A DNA stretch of 23,962 nucleotides from CBDHDN01 sp965261585 (GTDB taxonomy: Bacteria; Pseudomonadota; Alphaproteobacteria; UBA6615), in contig CBDHDN010000080.1 in the NCBI GenBank assembly GCA_965261585.1, forward strand, positions 1 to 23,962, read 5' to 3'. Below the pieces are notes generated by a model. That model saw only the letters and a list, made by a program, of their open reading frames with translations. It was not told where the DNA came from and made no database searches. The position numbers and the translations under genes were made by a program. Positions 1 to 7,040 of the stretch are shown here, one piece after another (position 1 is the stretch's first letter; each line of letters begins with the position of its first letter).

Positions 1-1
1 C

Positions 2-547
2 AACCTGATGGCGGAGCTCCGTCTGCTCGGCGCCACGAACCCGATTCTATCGACGAACATCGCCCTGCGCCGCGATGGCCGGCCGGTCGTCAACCAGCCG
101 GAGCCCGATGATCCGGGCGTCGCCATCTATTTCGAGTACAACGGCAAGCCGACGTGCTTCGCCTGCGACCGTTGGAACCTCGCGCGCGACAACGTTCAAG
201 CCGTCCGCAAGACGATCGAGGCGCTGCGCGGCATCACGCGCTGGGGCACCGGCGACATGCTGGACGCCGCCTTCAACGGCTTTCAGGCGCTGCCGGCGCC
301 GGGCCAGCATGCCCGCCCGCCGTGGCGCCAGGTGCTCGGCATCGCGGGGCTCGAGCATGCCTCGCCGGAAGAGCTGCTGGCGCGCGCCGAGGCCGCATTC
401 AAGGAGAAGGCCAAGGAATGCCACCCCGACATGGGCGGCACCGAGGACGACATGGCGGACCTCAACACGGCGATCCGCCAGGCCCGCGACGAGATCGGCG
501 TCCAGGTTCAATCCGGCGCCGCCCTGACGGACCGCTCCGCCGCCTGA
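2..547 (+). CDS. J-domain protein, 5' end cut by window
   Basis: Partial gene. The frame stays open to the window edge, and the residues just before the first ATG (N-L before M-A-E-L-R-L-L-G-A-T) fit the family, so the ATG at 8 is probably internal and about 30-40 residues are missing. The visible part has the Cys-containing stretch PTCFACDRWN, then a C-terminal J-like domain from about residue 103 (counting from the ATG at 8). The J hallmark HPD is at 139-141, in KECHPDMGGTE. In DnaJ proteins HPD stimulates the ATPase of DnaK. This small single-domain family is, from memory, usually found in prophages and genomic islands of alphaproteobacteria and has no assigned partner. The gene ends at TGA 545-547 and is followed by a strong terminator. 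The J-domain call is firm; the cellular role is unknown. Confidence 0.8.
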   Translation, partial: NLMAELRLLGATNPILSTNIALRRDGRPVVNQPEPDDPGVAIYFEYNGKPTCFACDRWNLARDNVQAVRKTIEALRGITRWGTGDMLDAAFNGFQALPAPGQHARPPWRQVLGIAGLEHASPEELLARAEAAFKEKAKECHPDMGGTEDDMADLNTAIRQARDEIGVQVQSGAALTDRSAA

Positions 548-577
548 GTGACCGCCCTGGCTGGGGGCACGAAAACG

Positions 578-612
578 GGCCGCGTCGGCGACAAGCCGGC
601 GCGGCCTTTTTT
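578..612 (+). terminator. Rho-independent terminator of the J-domain gene
   Basis: A 12-bp stem (GGCCGCGTCGGC, 578-589) pairs with GCCGGCGCGGCC (595-606), with one G-U pair and a GACAA loop. Six T follow at 607-612. It starts 31 bases after the stop codon of the J-domain gene. This is a textbook intrinsic terminator and the clearest one in the window. Confidence 0.85.
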
Positions 613-698
613 CATTGGGGAAGTGGAACGGTTCGGGAAGCGAAACGGTGGCGGCACCCGTCGCGCCGTTTGCGGCCGTGCCGCGAGCGGTGGCGCCG

Positions 699-1337
699 TT
701 AGCGGCGGCTGAACAACCGGGCCAGCAGGGGCCGTCGGGCGCCCTTCTTGCCCTTGGCCTTGGTCGTGCGCTTGTCCGATTTCGGCTTGGCCGCGCGTTC
801 GTCGGCCTTGGCCGCGCGCCTGGCCGCCTTCGGGATGGCTGCCTTGGCGGCGCGTTTGTCGGGCTTCGCCTTGGCCGGGGGCGTCGCGGTGCGCTTCGCC
901 GTGCGCTCCTTGGCCGGCTCCGCCGGCCACGCCCGTGGGGCCTCGGCCCGCTTGGCGTCGTCGGCCTCGCCCTTGACGGCCCGGCCGATCGCCTCGGCCA
1001 GCCAGGCGCCGGGCGCCATGCCGCGGCGCCGCGCCGCCTCCATGGCCAATTTGCGCGCCGCCGCCGGCACGCCGAGCACGGCCCACGGATCGCTGGGCGG
1101 CGCGTTCGGGGGGCTGGCCTGCCTGACCGGCTCGCTGGCCCTGGGCGGCGGTGGCGGCGGCGCCTTCGGCGGTTCCCTGGGCGGCGGTGGCGGCGGCGAC
1201 GGCGCATTGGGTTTCAACGCCTCGGGAGGCCGGCGCAGCGGGTTGGCGCCCGCCTTGGGCTGCCCGCCGCTCTTGCGGCCGGGTTTCGGCGGCCGGATGA
1301 CCGGACCTTCCTCGTCCCAATCCACCATGTCTGACAT
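699..1337 (-). CDS. Proline-rich, Lys/Ala-rich protein with RHH-like core
   Basis: A 212-residue protein starting MSDMVDWDEEG. The first 80 residues are low complexity with long proline runs (about 48-53 and 60-65). A short folded-looking segment follows at 84-123 (PWAVLGVPAAARKLAMEAAR, then RRGMAPGAWLAEAIGRAV), which reads like the two-helix part of a ribbon-helix-helix DNA-binding fold. Residues 125-200 are Lys/Ala/Arg-rich like a histone-H1-type tail, and it ends RRPLLARLFSRR. The opposite frame also stays open because of the high GC, but this frame has the more plausible protein and start. It runs convergent to the J-domain gene. I do not recognise a named family. DNA binding is inferred from charge and the RHH-like segment only. 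Confidence 0.6.
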   Translation of the reverse strand: MSDMVDWDEEGPVIRPPKPGRKSGGQPKAGANPLRRPPEALKPNAPSPPPPPPREPPKAPPPPPPRASEPVRQASPPNAPPSDPWAVLGVPAAARKLAMEAARRRGMAPGAWLAEAIGRAVKGEADDAKRAEAPRAWPAEPAKERTAKRTATPPAKAKPDKRAAKAAIPKAARRAAKADERAAKPKSDKRTTKAKGKKGARRPLLARLFSRR

Positions 1338-1496
1338 GAGGCCAGACTAGAAACTCAGTATTGCTCGTCGGTTAACCGGTCCCGCCAGCGCCGCGCGGCC
1401 CAAAATCTCGCAATGGCTGTAGCGTACCACATCGGCTCAACCGATATCTGACGGGCACGGCCCGACAGAGGCCCTGATCGGCCAGTTTCGACCCAG

Positions 1497-1527
1497 CTGA
1501 CGCTTGGCAACCAAGCGTCAGGATCAG
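1497..1527. repeat. Dispersed palindrome, copy 1
   Basis: A perfect hairpin: CTGACGCTTGG (1497-1507), loop CAA, CCAAGCGTCAG (1511-1521), then GATCAG. It matches the core of the copies at 21815-21865 and 23927-23962. The left flank reads GCTGACGC where the fuller copies suggest GCTGATTCACCTGACGC, as if 9 bp had been lost between two CTGA repeats. There is no T-run, so it is not a classical terminator. The intergenic stretch 1338-1593 holds nothing else I can identify. Confidence 0.7.
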
Positions 1528-1593
1528 ACCACTGGCGCGGCCGGGCCGGTTCTGGAATCATGGGCGCCAAGCCGTGCAGCTGAGGAAGGCCCC

Positions 1594-1704
1594 ATGAAGC
1601 GACACGTCATCGAACGCGAGCCGCCGAAGATCGGCACCGCGGACCGCGAGGCCGCGGACCGCGAGGCGGCGGAGCCCGCGCCCCCGCCGGCCGGCAGCGG
1701 CTGA
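1594..1704 (+). CDS. Small ORF, N-terminal remnant of a DUF4242-like protein
   Basis: A 36-codon ORF with a good Shine-Dalgarno sequence (AGGAAGG, about 5 bases before the ATG). Its start MKRHVIEREPPKIGTADRE resembles the beginning of DUF4242 proteins (small, roughly 90-residue proteins opening M-K-R-x-V-I-E-R-x-x-P-x-x-G). The similarity then stops. The rest is two copies of A-D-R-E-A made by a 15-bp tandem duplication (1639-1653, 1654-1668) and a Pro/Ala tail. Its TGA ends 6 bases before the GTG of the YciI gene, so translational coupling is possible. It is either a truncated gene acting as a leader or a decaying remnant. The DUF4242 assignment is from memory of the family pattern. Confidence 0.4.
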   Translation: MKRHVIEREPPKIGTADREAADREAAEPAPPPAGSG

Positions 1705-1710
1705 GCGCCC

Positions 1711-2337
1711 GTGCACTTCGCCATCCGCCTGCACGACCGGACCGACGCCGACGCGGCGGGCCTGCGCGACGCCAGCCGCGCCGCGCACCTCGACTACCTC
1801 GCCGCGTGCGCGCCCCAGACCCTGTTCGCCGGGCCGTTCCTGACCGACGACGGTACGACCGAGCTCGGCAGCCACCGTCTGATGGCGTTCGCCGACCGCG
1901 CCGCGGCGGAGCGCCACGTCGCCGACGAGCCCTATGCACAAGCCGGGCTGCAGGTCCGGCCGACCGTCCAGCGCTGGTCGCCGGCCGTGCCGTTCACGCA
2001 CGCGGACTGCCCGCGCACACCGGGGCACGTTCAAGTGCTGATCGAGGCCCTCGACCGGCCCGACGGCGCCGGCCTGCGCGAGGCGCTGCGCCCGGCCCAC
2101 GACGCCTATCAGACGCGCGTCGCCGGTCTCTACGTTACCCGTGGTCCCCTGCTGTCGGACGACGGCCAGGTCCAGATCGGCAGCCTGATGATCATCGATG
2201 TCCCCGACATGGCGGCGGCGCGCGCCTTTTGGGACACCGAGCCGTTCAACGCCGGCGGCCTGTTTGCCTCGATCCACCTGCACCGCTGGCGCTTCGGCCG
2301 CATCTTCGACCGCCTCGCGAAGACCGCCGAGACCTGA
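1711..2337 (+). CDS. Tandem two-domain YciI-like protein
   Basis: A 208-residue protein made of two YciI-like (YCII-related, ferredoxin-like) domains, about residues 1-95 and 103-200. Each has the family pattern: a conserved His after the first helix (AAHLDYLAA; RPAHDAYQ), then a G-P-x-x-x-D-D-G turn (AGPFLTDDG; RGPLLSDDG), then a strand and the 'A.A.F...EP(Y/F)..AGL' helix. YciI domains are usually about 95 residues and dimerise with a His/Asp pair at the active site. Here the two halves probably form the dimer in one chain. The substrate is unknown. The GTG start at 1711 has no clear Shine-Dalgarno sequence and lies 6 bases after the upstream small ORF, so translation may be coupled. Confidence 0.8.
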   Translation: MHFAIRLHDRTDADAAGLRDASRAAHLDYLAACAPQTLFAGPFLTDDGTTELGSHRLMAFADRAAAERHVADEPYAQAGLQVRPTVQRWSPAVPFTHADCPRTPGHVQVLIEALDRPDGAGLREALRPAHDAYQTRVAGLYVTRGPLLSDDGQVQIGSLMIIDVPDMAAARAFWDTEPFNAGGLFASIHLHRWRFGRIFDRLAKTAET

Positions 2338-2376
2338 CGCTGGCGCACCTTTCCCGCGACCGGATCCGTCGCGGCG

Positions 2377-2708
2377 CTATGCTTCCACATAGTGCAATGC
2401 CAGCCAGACCGTCGGCCCCGTCGCGTCGGTCCACTCAACGCGGTGGCGCACATGCGCCGGGATATGCACGTAGTCGCCCGGCCGCAGCACCCGTACGCGT
2501 CCTCGCCGGCGAACCTGAGGCCGGCGCTGCCTTGCAGCACCACGACCCACTCGGCGTCGTCCTGGTCGTACCATATGTCCGGCGGCGTTGCCTGGCCCGT
2601 CGAGACGATACGCACGAGCCGCATCACCCCGGCCTCGACGAGCGCCGTGACCTCTTCCGCGGCTGTCGCGGCCGGCGGTCGGTCGAACAGATTGCCCGAT
2701 TCCACCAT
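2377..2708 (-). pseudogene. Cupin-domain protein, broken by one frameshift
   Basis: Reading from ATG 2708, the first frame gives MVESGNLFDRPPAATAAEEV and continues to a cupin strand with WYDQDDAEWVVVLQGSAGLRFAGED. Near 2500 the family pattern jumps to another frame, which gives VLRPGDYVHIPAHVRHRVEW and ends with HYVEA and a TAG at 2377. Joined, this is a typical 110-residue cupin (cupin 1: W-Y-D-Q-x-x-x-E-W; cupin 2: P-A-H-x-x-H-R-V-E-W). The span is 332 bases, one short of a multiple of three, which fits a single-base deletion around GACGCGTACGG. It is divergent from the dioxygenase gene at 2760, with 51 bases between them. It could be a true inactivation or a base-calling error. Confidence 0.75.
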
Positions 2709-2759
2709 GGCCGCCACCTTACACGGTGTTACGATCCGTCTCGGCGACAAGGAGGGGGC

Positions 2760-3548
2760 ATGGAGATCCGTCCGTTGGACGCGGCGCTGGGCACCGAGGT
2801 CGCTGGCATCGAGCTGGCGGACGGTGTCGATGATGCGGCGTTTGCGGCGCTCCACGAGGCCTGGATCGACCGCGGGCTGCTCGTGTTCCGCGGGCAGCAC
2901 TTCGGCGACGCGGCCCTGGTCGCGATCAGCCGGCGCTTCGGCGACCTGGACCTGCCGCCGGCAAGCGAGCGCGCGGCCCGCGGCGAGGCGGAGTGGCACA
3001 CCGACATGTCCTACCTGCCGGAGCCGCCGGCGGCGAGCCTGCTTCATGCGCTGACGGTGCCCACAGCCGCCGGTCACACCTCGTTCGCCAACATGACGGC
3101 GGCACTGGCGGCACTGGCGGCGCTGCCGGCGGCGCTGCGCGGGGCGATCGACGGCCGCCACGCCAGCCACGACGCCACCTACACGAGCGTCGGCGAGCGG
3201 CGCAAGGGCACCACCGGTGCAGGCGCCACCGGTGCAGGCGCCACCGGCGCGCCCGCCACGCTGCATCCGATCGTGCGGACCCATCCGGTCTCGCGGCGCC
3301 CGGCGCTCTACCTCGGCCGCCGCCGCAATGCCGCCATCGCCGGCCTGGCCCGAGCCGACAGCGAGCGCCTGCTCGACGCCCTGTGGGCGTTCTGCACCGA
3401 GCCGCGCTTCGTCTATCGCCACGAATGGCGGCCCGGCGACCTGCTGGTCTGGGACAACCGCGCGACGATCCACCGCCGCGACGCCTTCGACCCGGGCCTG
3501 CGCCGCGTCATGCACCGCACCCAGGTCAAGGGCGACCGGCCTTACTAA
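2760..3548 (+). CDS. TauD/TfdA family 2-oxoglutarate-dependent dioxygenase
   Basis: A 262-residue Fe(II)/2-oxoglutarate dioxygenase. The start MEIRPLDAALGTEVAGIEL is typical of the TauD/TfdA family. The iron ligands are visible as the H80-T-D82 pair (WHTDMSY) and H238 (NRATIHRRD), with the 2-oxoglutarate-binding Arg in the following R-R-V-M-H-R segment (248-253). AAGGAGGGGGC directly before the ATG decides the start. The family hydroxylates taurine, chlorophenoxyacetates and many other carboxylates, and the substrate cannot be read from sequence. Residues about 149-163 are replaced by a low-complexity Gly/Ala/Thr loop encoded by a 15-bp tandem repeat (3211-3247). The stop is 11 bases before the next gene, so the two are probably co-transcribed. 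Confidence 0.9.
   Translation: MEIRPLDAALGTEVAGIELADGVDDAAFAALHEAWIDRGLLVFRGQHFGDAALVAISRRFGDLDLPPASERAARGEAEWHTDMSYLPEPPAASLLHALTVPTAAGHTSFANMTAALAALAALPAALRGAIDGRHASHDATYTSVGERRKGTTGAGATGAGATGAPATLHPIVRTHPVSRRPALYLGRRRNAAIAGLARADSERLLDALWAFCTEPRFVYRHEWRPGDLLVWDNRATIHRRDAFDPGLRRVMHRTQVKGDRPY
3211..3247 (+). repeat. 15-bp in-frame tandem repeat inside dioxygenase gene
   Basis: CCACCGGTGCAGGCG occurs at 3211-3225 and again at 3226-3240, followed by a 7-base partial copy (CCACCGG, 3241-3247). It encodes the repeating T-G-A-G-A loop, keeps the frame, and lies between the conserved SVGERR and HPIVRTHP segments, so it is probably in a surface loop. Confidence 0.9.
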
Positions 3549-3559
3549 GGGAGGGAAAC

Positions 3560-4618
3560 ATGGCCATCGACCAGGCCAAGCTGCAGACGTTCGTCGACGA
3601 CAAGATGCTGCCCGAGGCCGCCGCGGCGATGAGCGTCGTGATGGCCCTGATCGGCGACAAGACCGGCCTGTTCAGGGCGATGGCCGGCGCCGGGCCGCTG
3701 ACGTCCGAGGCGTTGGCGGCGCGCTCCGGCACCCACGAGCGTTACGTCCGCGAGTGGCTGTCGGCGCTCGCCGCCGCCGACTGGGTCGACTACGACGCCG
3801 CGGCGCACACGTTCGAGCTGACGCCCGAGCAGGCGGAGGTGTTCGCCAACGATGACAGCGCCGAAAATTTCCAAGGCACGTTCGAGGTCATCGATTCGCT
3901 GTTCCGCGACCACGATAAGATCGTCGACGCCTTCAAGACCGGCGCCGGCGTCGGCTGGGGCGAGCACAGCCAGTGCCTGTTCTCCGGCACCGAGCGTTAC
4001 TTCAAGCCGGCCTACGTGAAGCACCTGGTGGCCGACTGGATCCCGGCGCTCGACGGCATCGCGGCCCGGCTCGCTGCCGGCGCCACCGTCGCCGACGTCG
4101 GTTGCGGCCGTGGCGCCTCGACGATCATCCTGGCCCAGGCGTTCCCGAACTCGACGTTCGCCGGCTACGACTTCCACGCCGCCTCGATCGACCATGCCCG
4201 CGCCGAGGCCGCCCGCGCCGGCATCGCCAACGCCGAATTCGCCAGGGCCACGGCCAAGGACTACCCTGGCGGCGACTACGACCTCATCGCCTTTTTCGAC
4301 TGCCTGCACGACATGGGCGACCCGGTCGGCGCCGCCGCCTATGCCCACGCCTCGCTCAAGCCCGACGGGACCCTGATGATCGTCGAGCCGTTCGCCCACG
4401 ACACGCTGCAGGAGAACCTCACCCTCGTCGGCCGCATGTACTATGCCGGCTCGACCTGCGTCTGCACGCCGGCATCGACGAGCCAGGAGGTCGGCCTCGC
4501 GCTCGGCGCCCAGGCCGGCGAGGCCAGGCTGCGCGACGTCGCCACCGCCGCCGGCTTCGGCCACTTCCGGCGGGCCGCCGAGACCCGCTTCAACCTGATC
4601 CTCGAGGCCCGGCCGTAG
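3560..4618 (+). CDS. Class I SAM-dependent methyltransferase with N-terminal winged helix
   Basis: A 352-residue protein. Residues about 20-100 form a winged-helix dimerisation-type domain (MALIGDKTGLFRAM, then ERYVREWLSALAAADWVDYD). From about 165 there is a Rossmann methyltransferase domain with motif I at 177-185 (VADVGCGRG), an acidic residue after strand 2 (GYDFHAASID) and motif IV-like AFFDCLHDMGDP. This two-domain layout is shared with mycobacterial Rv2258c-like and other small-molecule methyltransferases; it is not an rRNA enzyme. GGGAGG about 5 bases before the ATG fixes the start. It sits in a run with the upstream dioxygenase and the downstream MFS gene, which suggests a shared small-molecule pathway. 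The acceptor is unknown. Confidence 0.88.
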   Translation: MAIDQAKLQTFVDDKMLPEAAAAMSVVMALIGDKTGLFRAMAGAGPLTSEALAARSGTHERYVREWLSALAAADWVDYDAAAHTFELTPEQAEVFANDDSAENFQGTFEVIDSLFRDHDKIVDAFKTGAGVGWGEHSQCLFSGTERYFKPAYVKHLVADWIPALDGIAARLAAGATVADVGCGRGASTIILAQAFPNSTFAGYDFHAASIDHARAEAARAGIANAEFARATAKDYPGGDYDLIAFFDCLHDMGDPVGAAAYAHASLKPDGTLMIVEPFAHDTLQENLTLVGRMYYAGSTCVCTPASTSQEVGLALGAQAGEARLRDVATAAGFGHFRRAAETRFNLILEARP

Positions 4619-4654
4619 CCAAGCCAGCACGGTCGCGCCAAACAGCCGGCGAGC

Positions 4655-5851
4655 GTGATGCCGCCCGGCCGCAATCGCTGGCTGATCCTCGCCGTGCTGT
4701 TCATCGCGCGGACGGCGATGGGCTATCAGTTTCAGTCTATCGCGGCGATCTCACCGTTCCTGCGCGACGCTCTCGCGATCGACTTCACCGCCATCGGCAG
4801 TCTGATCGGGCTCTATCTGTTGCCGGGCATTTTGTTCGCCATTCCAGGCGGCCTGCTGGGCGCCCGCTTCGGCGACAAGCGCATTGTCGTCGGCGGTCTC
4901 GCGCTGATGCTCTTTGGCGGCCTGCTGACGGGGGTCAGTGACGGCTTCGCGTTGCTCGCGGCGGGCCGCCTGCTCAGTAGCGTCGGCGCTGTTCTGCTGA
5001 ACGTGCTGTTGGTGAAGATGGTTGCCGACTGGTTCGATGGCAAAGGCACTGTCCTCGCGATGGCGATCCCCCTGAACAGCTGGCCGCTCGGCATCGGCCT
5101 CGCGCTGCTCACCCAAGGCGCGATCGCCGCTGCCGCCGGCTGGCCCGTCGCCGTCAACGCCGCCGCGGCGAGCTGTGGCGTCGCTCTGCTGCTCGTCGCC
5201 GCGACCTACACCGCGCCGCCGCGCGCGGAGCCGGTACATAGCGGCAGTTCCCTACGGGGATTGTCGCCGACCGTTGCATTGCGGGTCTCCTTCGCCGGTC
5301 TTGTCTGGGCGCTGTACAACGCCGGCTACATCATCGTCGTCAGCTTCGCACCGACCCTGCTGACAGAACGTGGCATGGCCGCGTCGACGGCCGGGCTGGT
5401 CGCCAGTTTCGCGACGTGGAGCATCATCGTCTCGGTGCCGCTCGGCGGCTTGTTTGTCGAGCGCTTCGGACGGGCGACCGCGACGATTATCATGTGTTTT
5501 TTCTTGATGGCCGCTGCCACACTGCTGGTGGCGTTCACTGGACTGCCACCGCTGCTGACGATTGCCCTCCTCGGGCTCGTCGCCGGCCCGCCGGCCGGTG
5601 CCATCATGGCGCTGCCGGCGCAGGTGCTGGCGCGCAGTGTCCGCGCTCCCGGTATGGGCCTCTTTTTCACCTGGTACTACGTCGCCATGGCGGTCACGCC
5701 GCCGGTCGCGGGCCTCGCCCGCGGCGCCTCCGGCGCGCCGGCGGCTCCAATGGTCGTCGCCGCACTGCTGCTGCTGGCGGCGATCGCGGCAATGCTCGCG
5801 TTTCGCGGCTTGCAGGCAAGGGCGACCGTCGTTGCCGGCTCGCTTCGCTGA
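4655..5851 (+). CDS. MFS transporter
   Basis: A 398-residue integral membrane protein with about 12 predicted hydrophobic segments. The MFS signature between TM2 and TM3 is clear (GGLLGARFGDKRIVVGG), and a second, weaker copy of the motif follows in the C-terminal half (GGLFVERFGRATATII). The overall pattern resembles the CynX/NimT-like part of the superfamily. The start could be GTG 4655 or ATG 4658. It lies 36 bases after the methyltransferase on the same strand and probably closes that operon as importer or exporter of the same substrate. Substrate and direction are not readable. Confidence 0.88.
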   Translation: MMPPGRNRWLILAVLFIARTAMGYQFQSIAAISPFLRDALAIDFTAIGSLIGLYLLPGILFAIPGGLLGARFGDKRIVVGGLALMLFGGLLTGVSDGFALLAAGRLLSSVGAVLLNVLLVKMVADWFDGKGTVLAMAIPLNSWPLGIGLALLTQGAIAAAAGWPVAVNAAAASCGVALLLVAATYTAPPRAEPVHSGSSLRGLSPTVALRVSFAGLVWALYNAGYIIVVSFAPTLLTERGMAASTAGLVASFATWSIIVSVPLGGLFVERFGRATATIIMCFFLMAAATLLVAFTGLPPLLTIALLGLVAGPPAGAIMALPAQVLARSVRAPGMGLFFTWYYVAMAVTPPVAGLARGASGAPAAPMVVAALLLLAAIAAMLAFRGLQARATVVAGSLR

Positions 5852-5976
5852 GCCAGGCCTTAAGACGGCGGTAACTTTGCCGGCCCGACCATCGTTTATT
5901 AAGGCTGCCCCGTTACCGTGGGCCCATGGCCGCCGCGCGGACGCGTCGCGGCCGTCCCCCTTGAGCAGGCGACGCC

Positions 5977-7032
5977 ATGGGAACGGACCTGTCCCGGCCG
6001 GACCCTCCCGGCGACCCTTTCGATGACACCGCGCACCAGGCGCTGGTCCCCGTCCCCGCGGCCACAGCCGGCGAGGTCGTCGTATCGGTCGTCATTCCCG
6101 CCTACAACGAGGCCGCGAACCTGATCGGCCTGTACACGGCGTTGCGCCACCAGCTCGCCGGCCATGGGCCCTACGAGATCCTGATCGTCGATGACGGCAG
6201 CACCGACGCGACCCTCGAGGTCCTCAAGCAGCTATCGGCGCTCGACCCATGCGTGCGCTTTGTCGCACTGTCGCGCAACTTCGGCCACCAGTACGCCTTG
6301 CGCGCCGGCCTCGACCACGCCCGCGGCGCCTGCGTCATCACCATGGACGCCGACCTGCAGCACCCGCCCGAGCTGATCCCGCGGCTCATCGGCAAGTGGC
6401 GCGAGGGCTTCGAGGTCGTCACCACGATCCGCCACGACGGGCCGGAGACCGCGTTCGTCAAGCGGGCGACGGCCAGCGCGTTCTACCGCCTCGCCGGTTT
6501 CCTGTCGGAGGTGCCGATCAAGCCGGGCGCGGCCGATTTCCGCCTGCTCGACCGCGTCGCCGTCGACGCGATCCGCCAACTCCGCGAGACCGAGATCTTC
6601 CTGCGCGGCGTCATCCCATGGCTCGGTTTTCGCGCGGCCGAGCTCGACTACGCGCCGAACCCACGCGCACACGGGCAATCGAGCTATGGGTTCAAGAGCA
6701 TGCTGTCGCTGGCGCTCACCGGCATCACGACGACGAGCATTCAGCCGCTGCGCTTCGCCATGCTGTTCGCCACCGCCGTCGCGTGCCTGACCATGCTCTA
6801 CGGCGCCTACGCGGTGTGGGTCTTTTTCTTCACCGACGCGGTCGTGCAGGGCTGGACGTCAGTGATCATTATTGTCTCGGCCCTGGGCGCGCTGCAGCTG
6901 CTGATCCTCGGCATCATCGGCGAATATCTCGGCCGCGTGCTGCGCGAGACGCGCCGGCGCCCGAGCTACATCGTCCGCGAGCAGAACTGCACCGCAACCG
7001 CCGGCGCGCCCGGCCGCGCGCGGCACCATTGA
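5977..7032 (+). CDS. GT2 glycosyltransferase, GtrB/ArnC/dolichol-phosphate-sugar type
   Basis: A 351-residue membrane-attached family 2 glycosyltransferase. A GT-A domain begins at about residue 35 (VVSVVIPAYNEAANL), with nucleotide-binding VDDGSTD (71-77) and the metal-binding DAD at 124-126 (DADLQHPPE). Typical GtrB/DPM1 features follow: R-E-T-E-I-F-L-R-G and GQSSYGF. Two C-terminal TM helices are at about 248-280 and 288-318. Such enzymes move a sugar from a nucleotide sugar to polyprenyl phosphate on the cytoplasmic face of the inner membrane. The first 34 residues are a Pro/Asp-rich extension. The next gene starts 8 bases downstream. A GT-C-like gene and a flippase-like gene lie on the facing strand and could use the product. 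Confidence 0.88.
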   Translation: MGTDLSRPDPPGDPFDDTAHQALVPVPAATAGEVVVSVVIPAYNEAANLIGLYTALRHQLAGHGPYEILIVDDGSTDATLEVLKQLSALDPCVRFVALSRNFGHQYALRAGLDHARGACVITMDADLQHPPELIPRLIGKWREGFEVVTTIRHDGPETAFVKRATASAFYRLAGFLSEVPIKPGAADFRLLDRVAVDAIRQLRETEIFLRGVIPWLGFRAAELDYAPNPRAHGQSSYGFKSMLSLALTGITTTSIQPLRFAMLFATAVACLTMLYGAYAVWVFFFTDAVVQGWTSVIIIVSALGALQLLILGIIGEYLGRVLRETRRRPSYIVREQNCTATAGAPGRARHH

Positions 7033-7040
7033 GTCCCGCC

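Noticed and set aside
47..1207. Long Arg/Pro-rich minus frame over the J-domain gene
   Set aside because: It is a shadow of high-GC DNA: Arg/Pro/Ala-rich, no family pattern, and it overlaps a recognisable J-domain frame.
748..1350. 200-residue plus frame opposite the proline-rich protein
   Set aside because: It has long Gly/Ala runs that are the complement of the proline runs and Lys-rich tail. The minus frame has the better start and architecture.
1504..1593. Longer start for the small DUF4242-like ORF at 1504
   Set aside because: The extension would begin inside the palindrome, and a good Shine-Dalgarno sequence precedes the ATG at 1594.
3100..3140. GGCGGCACT-type short repeats as a possible CRISPR or satellite
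   Set aside because: They encode an ordinary T-A-A-L-A-A-L helix in the dioxygenase. No spacers or regular repeat array exist anywhere in the window.
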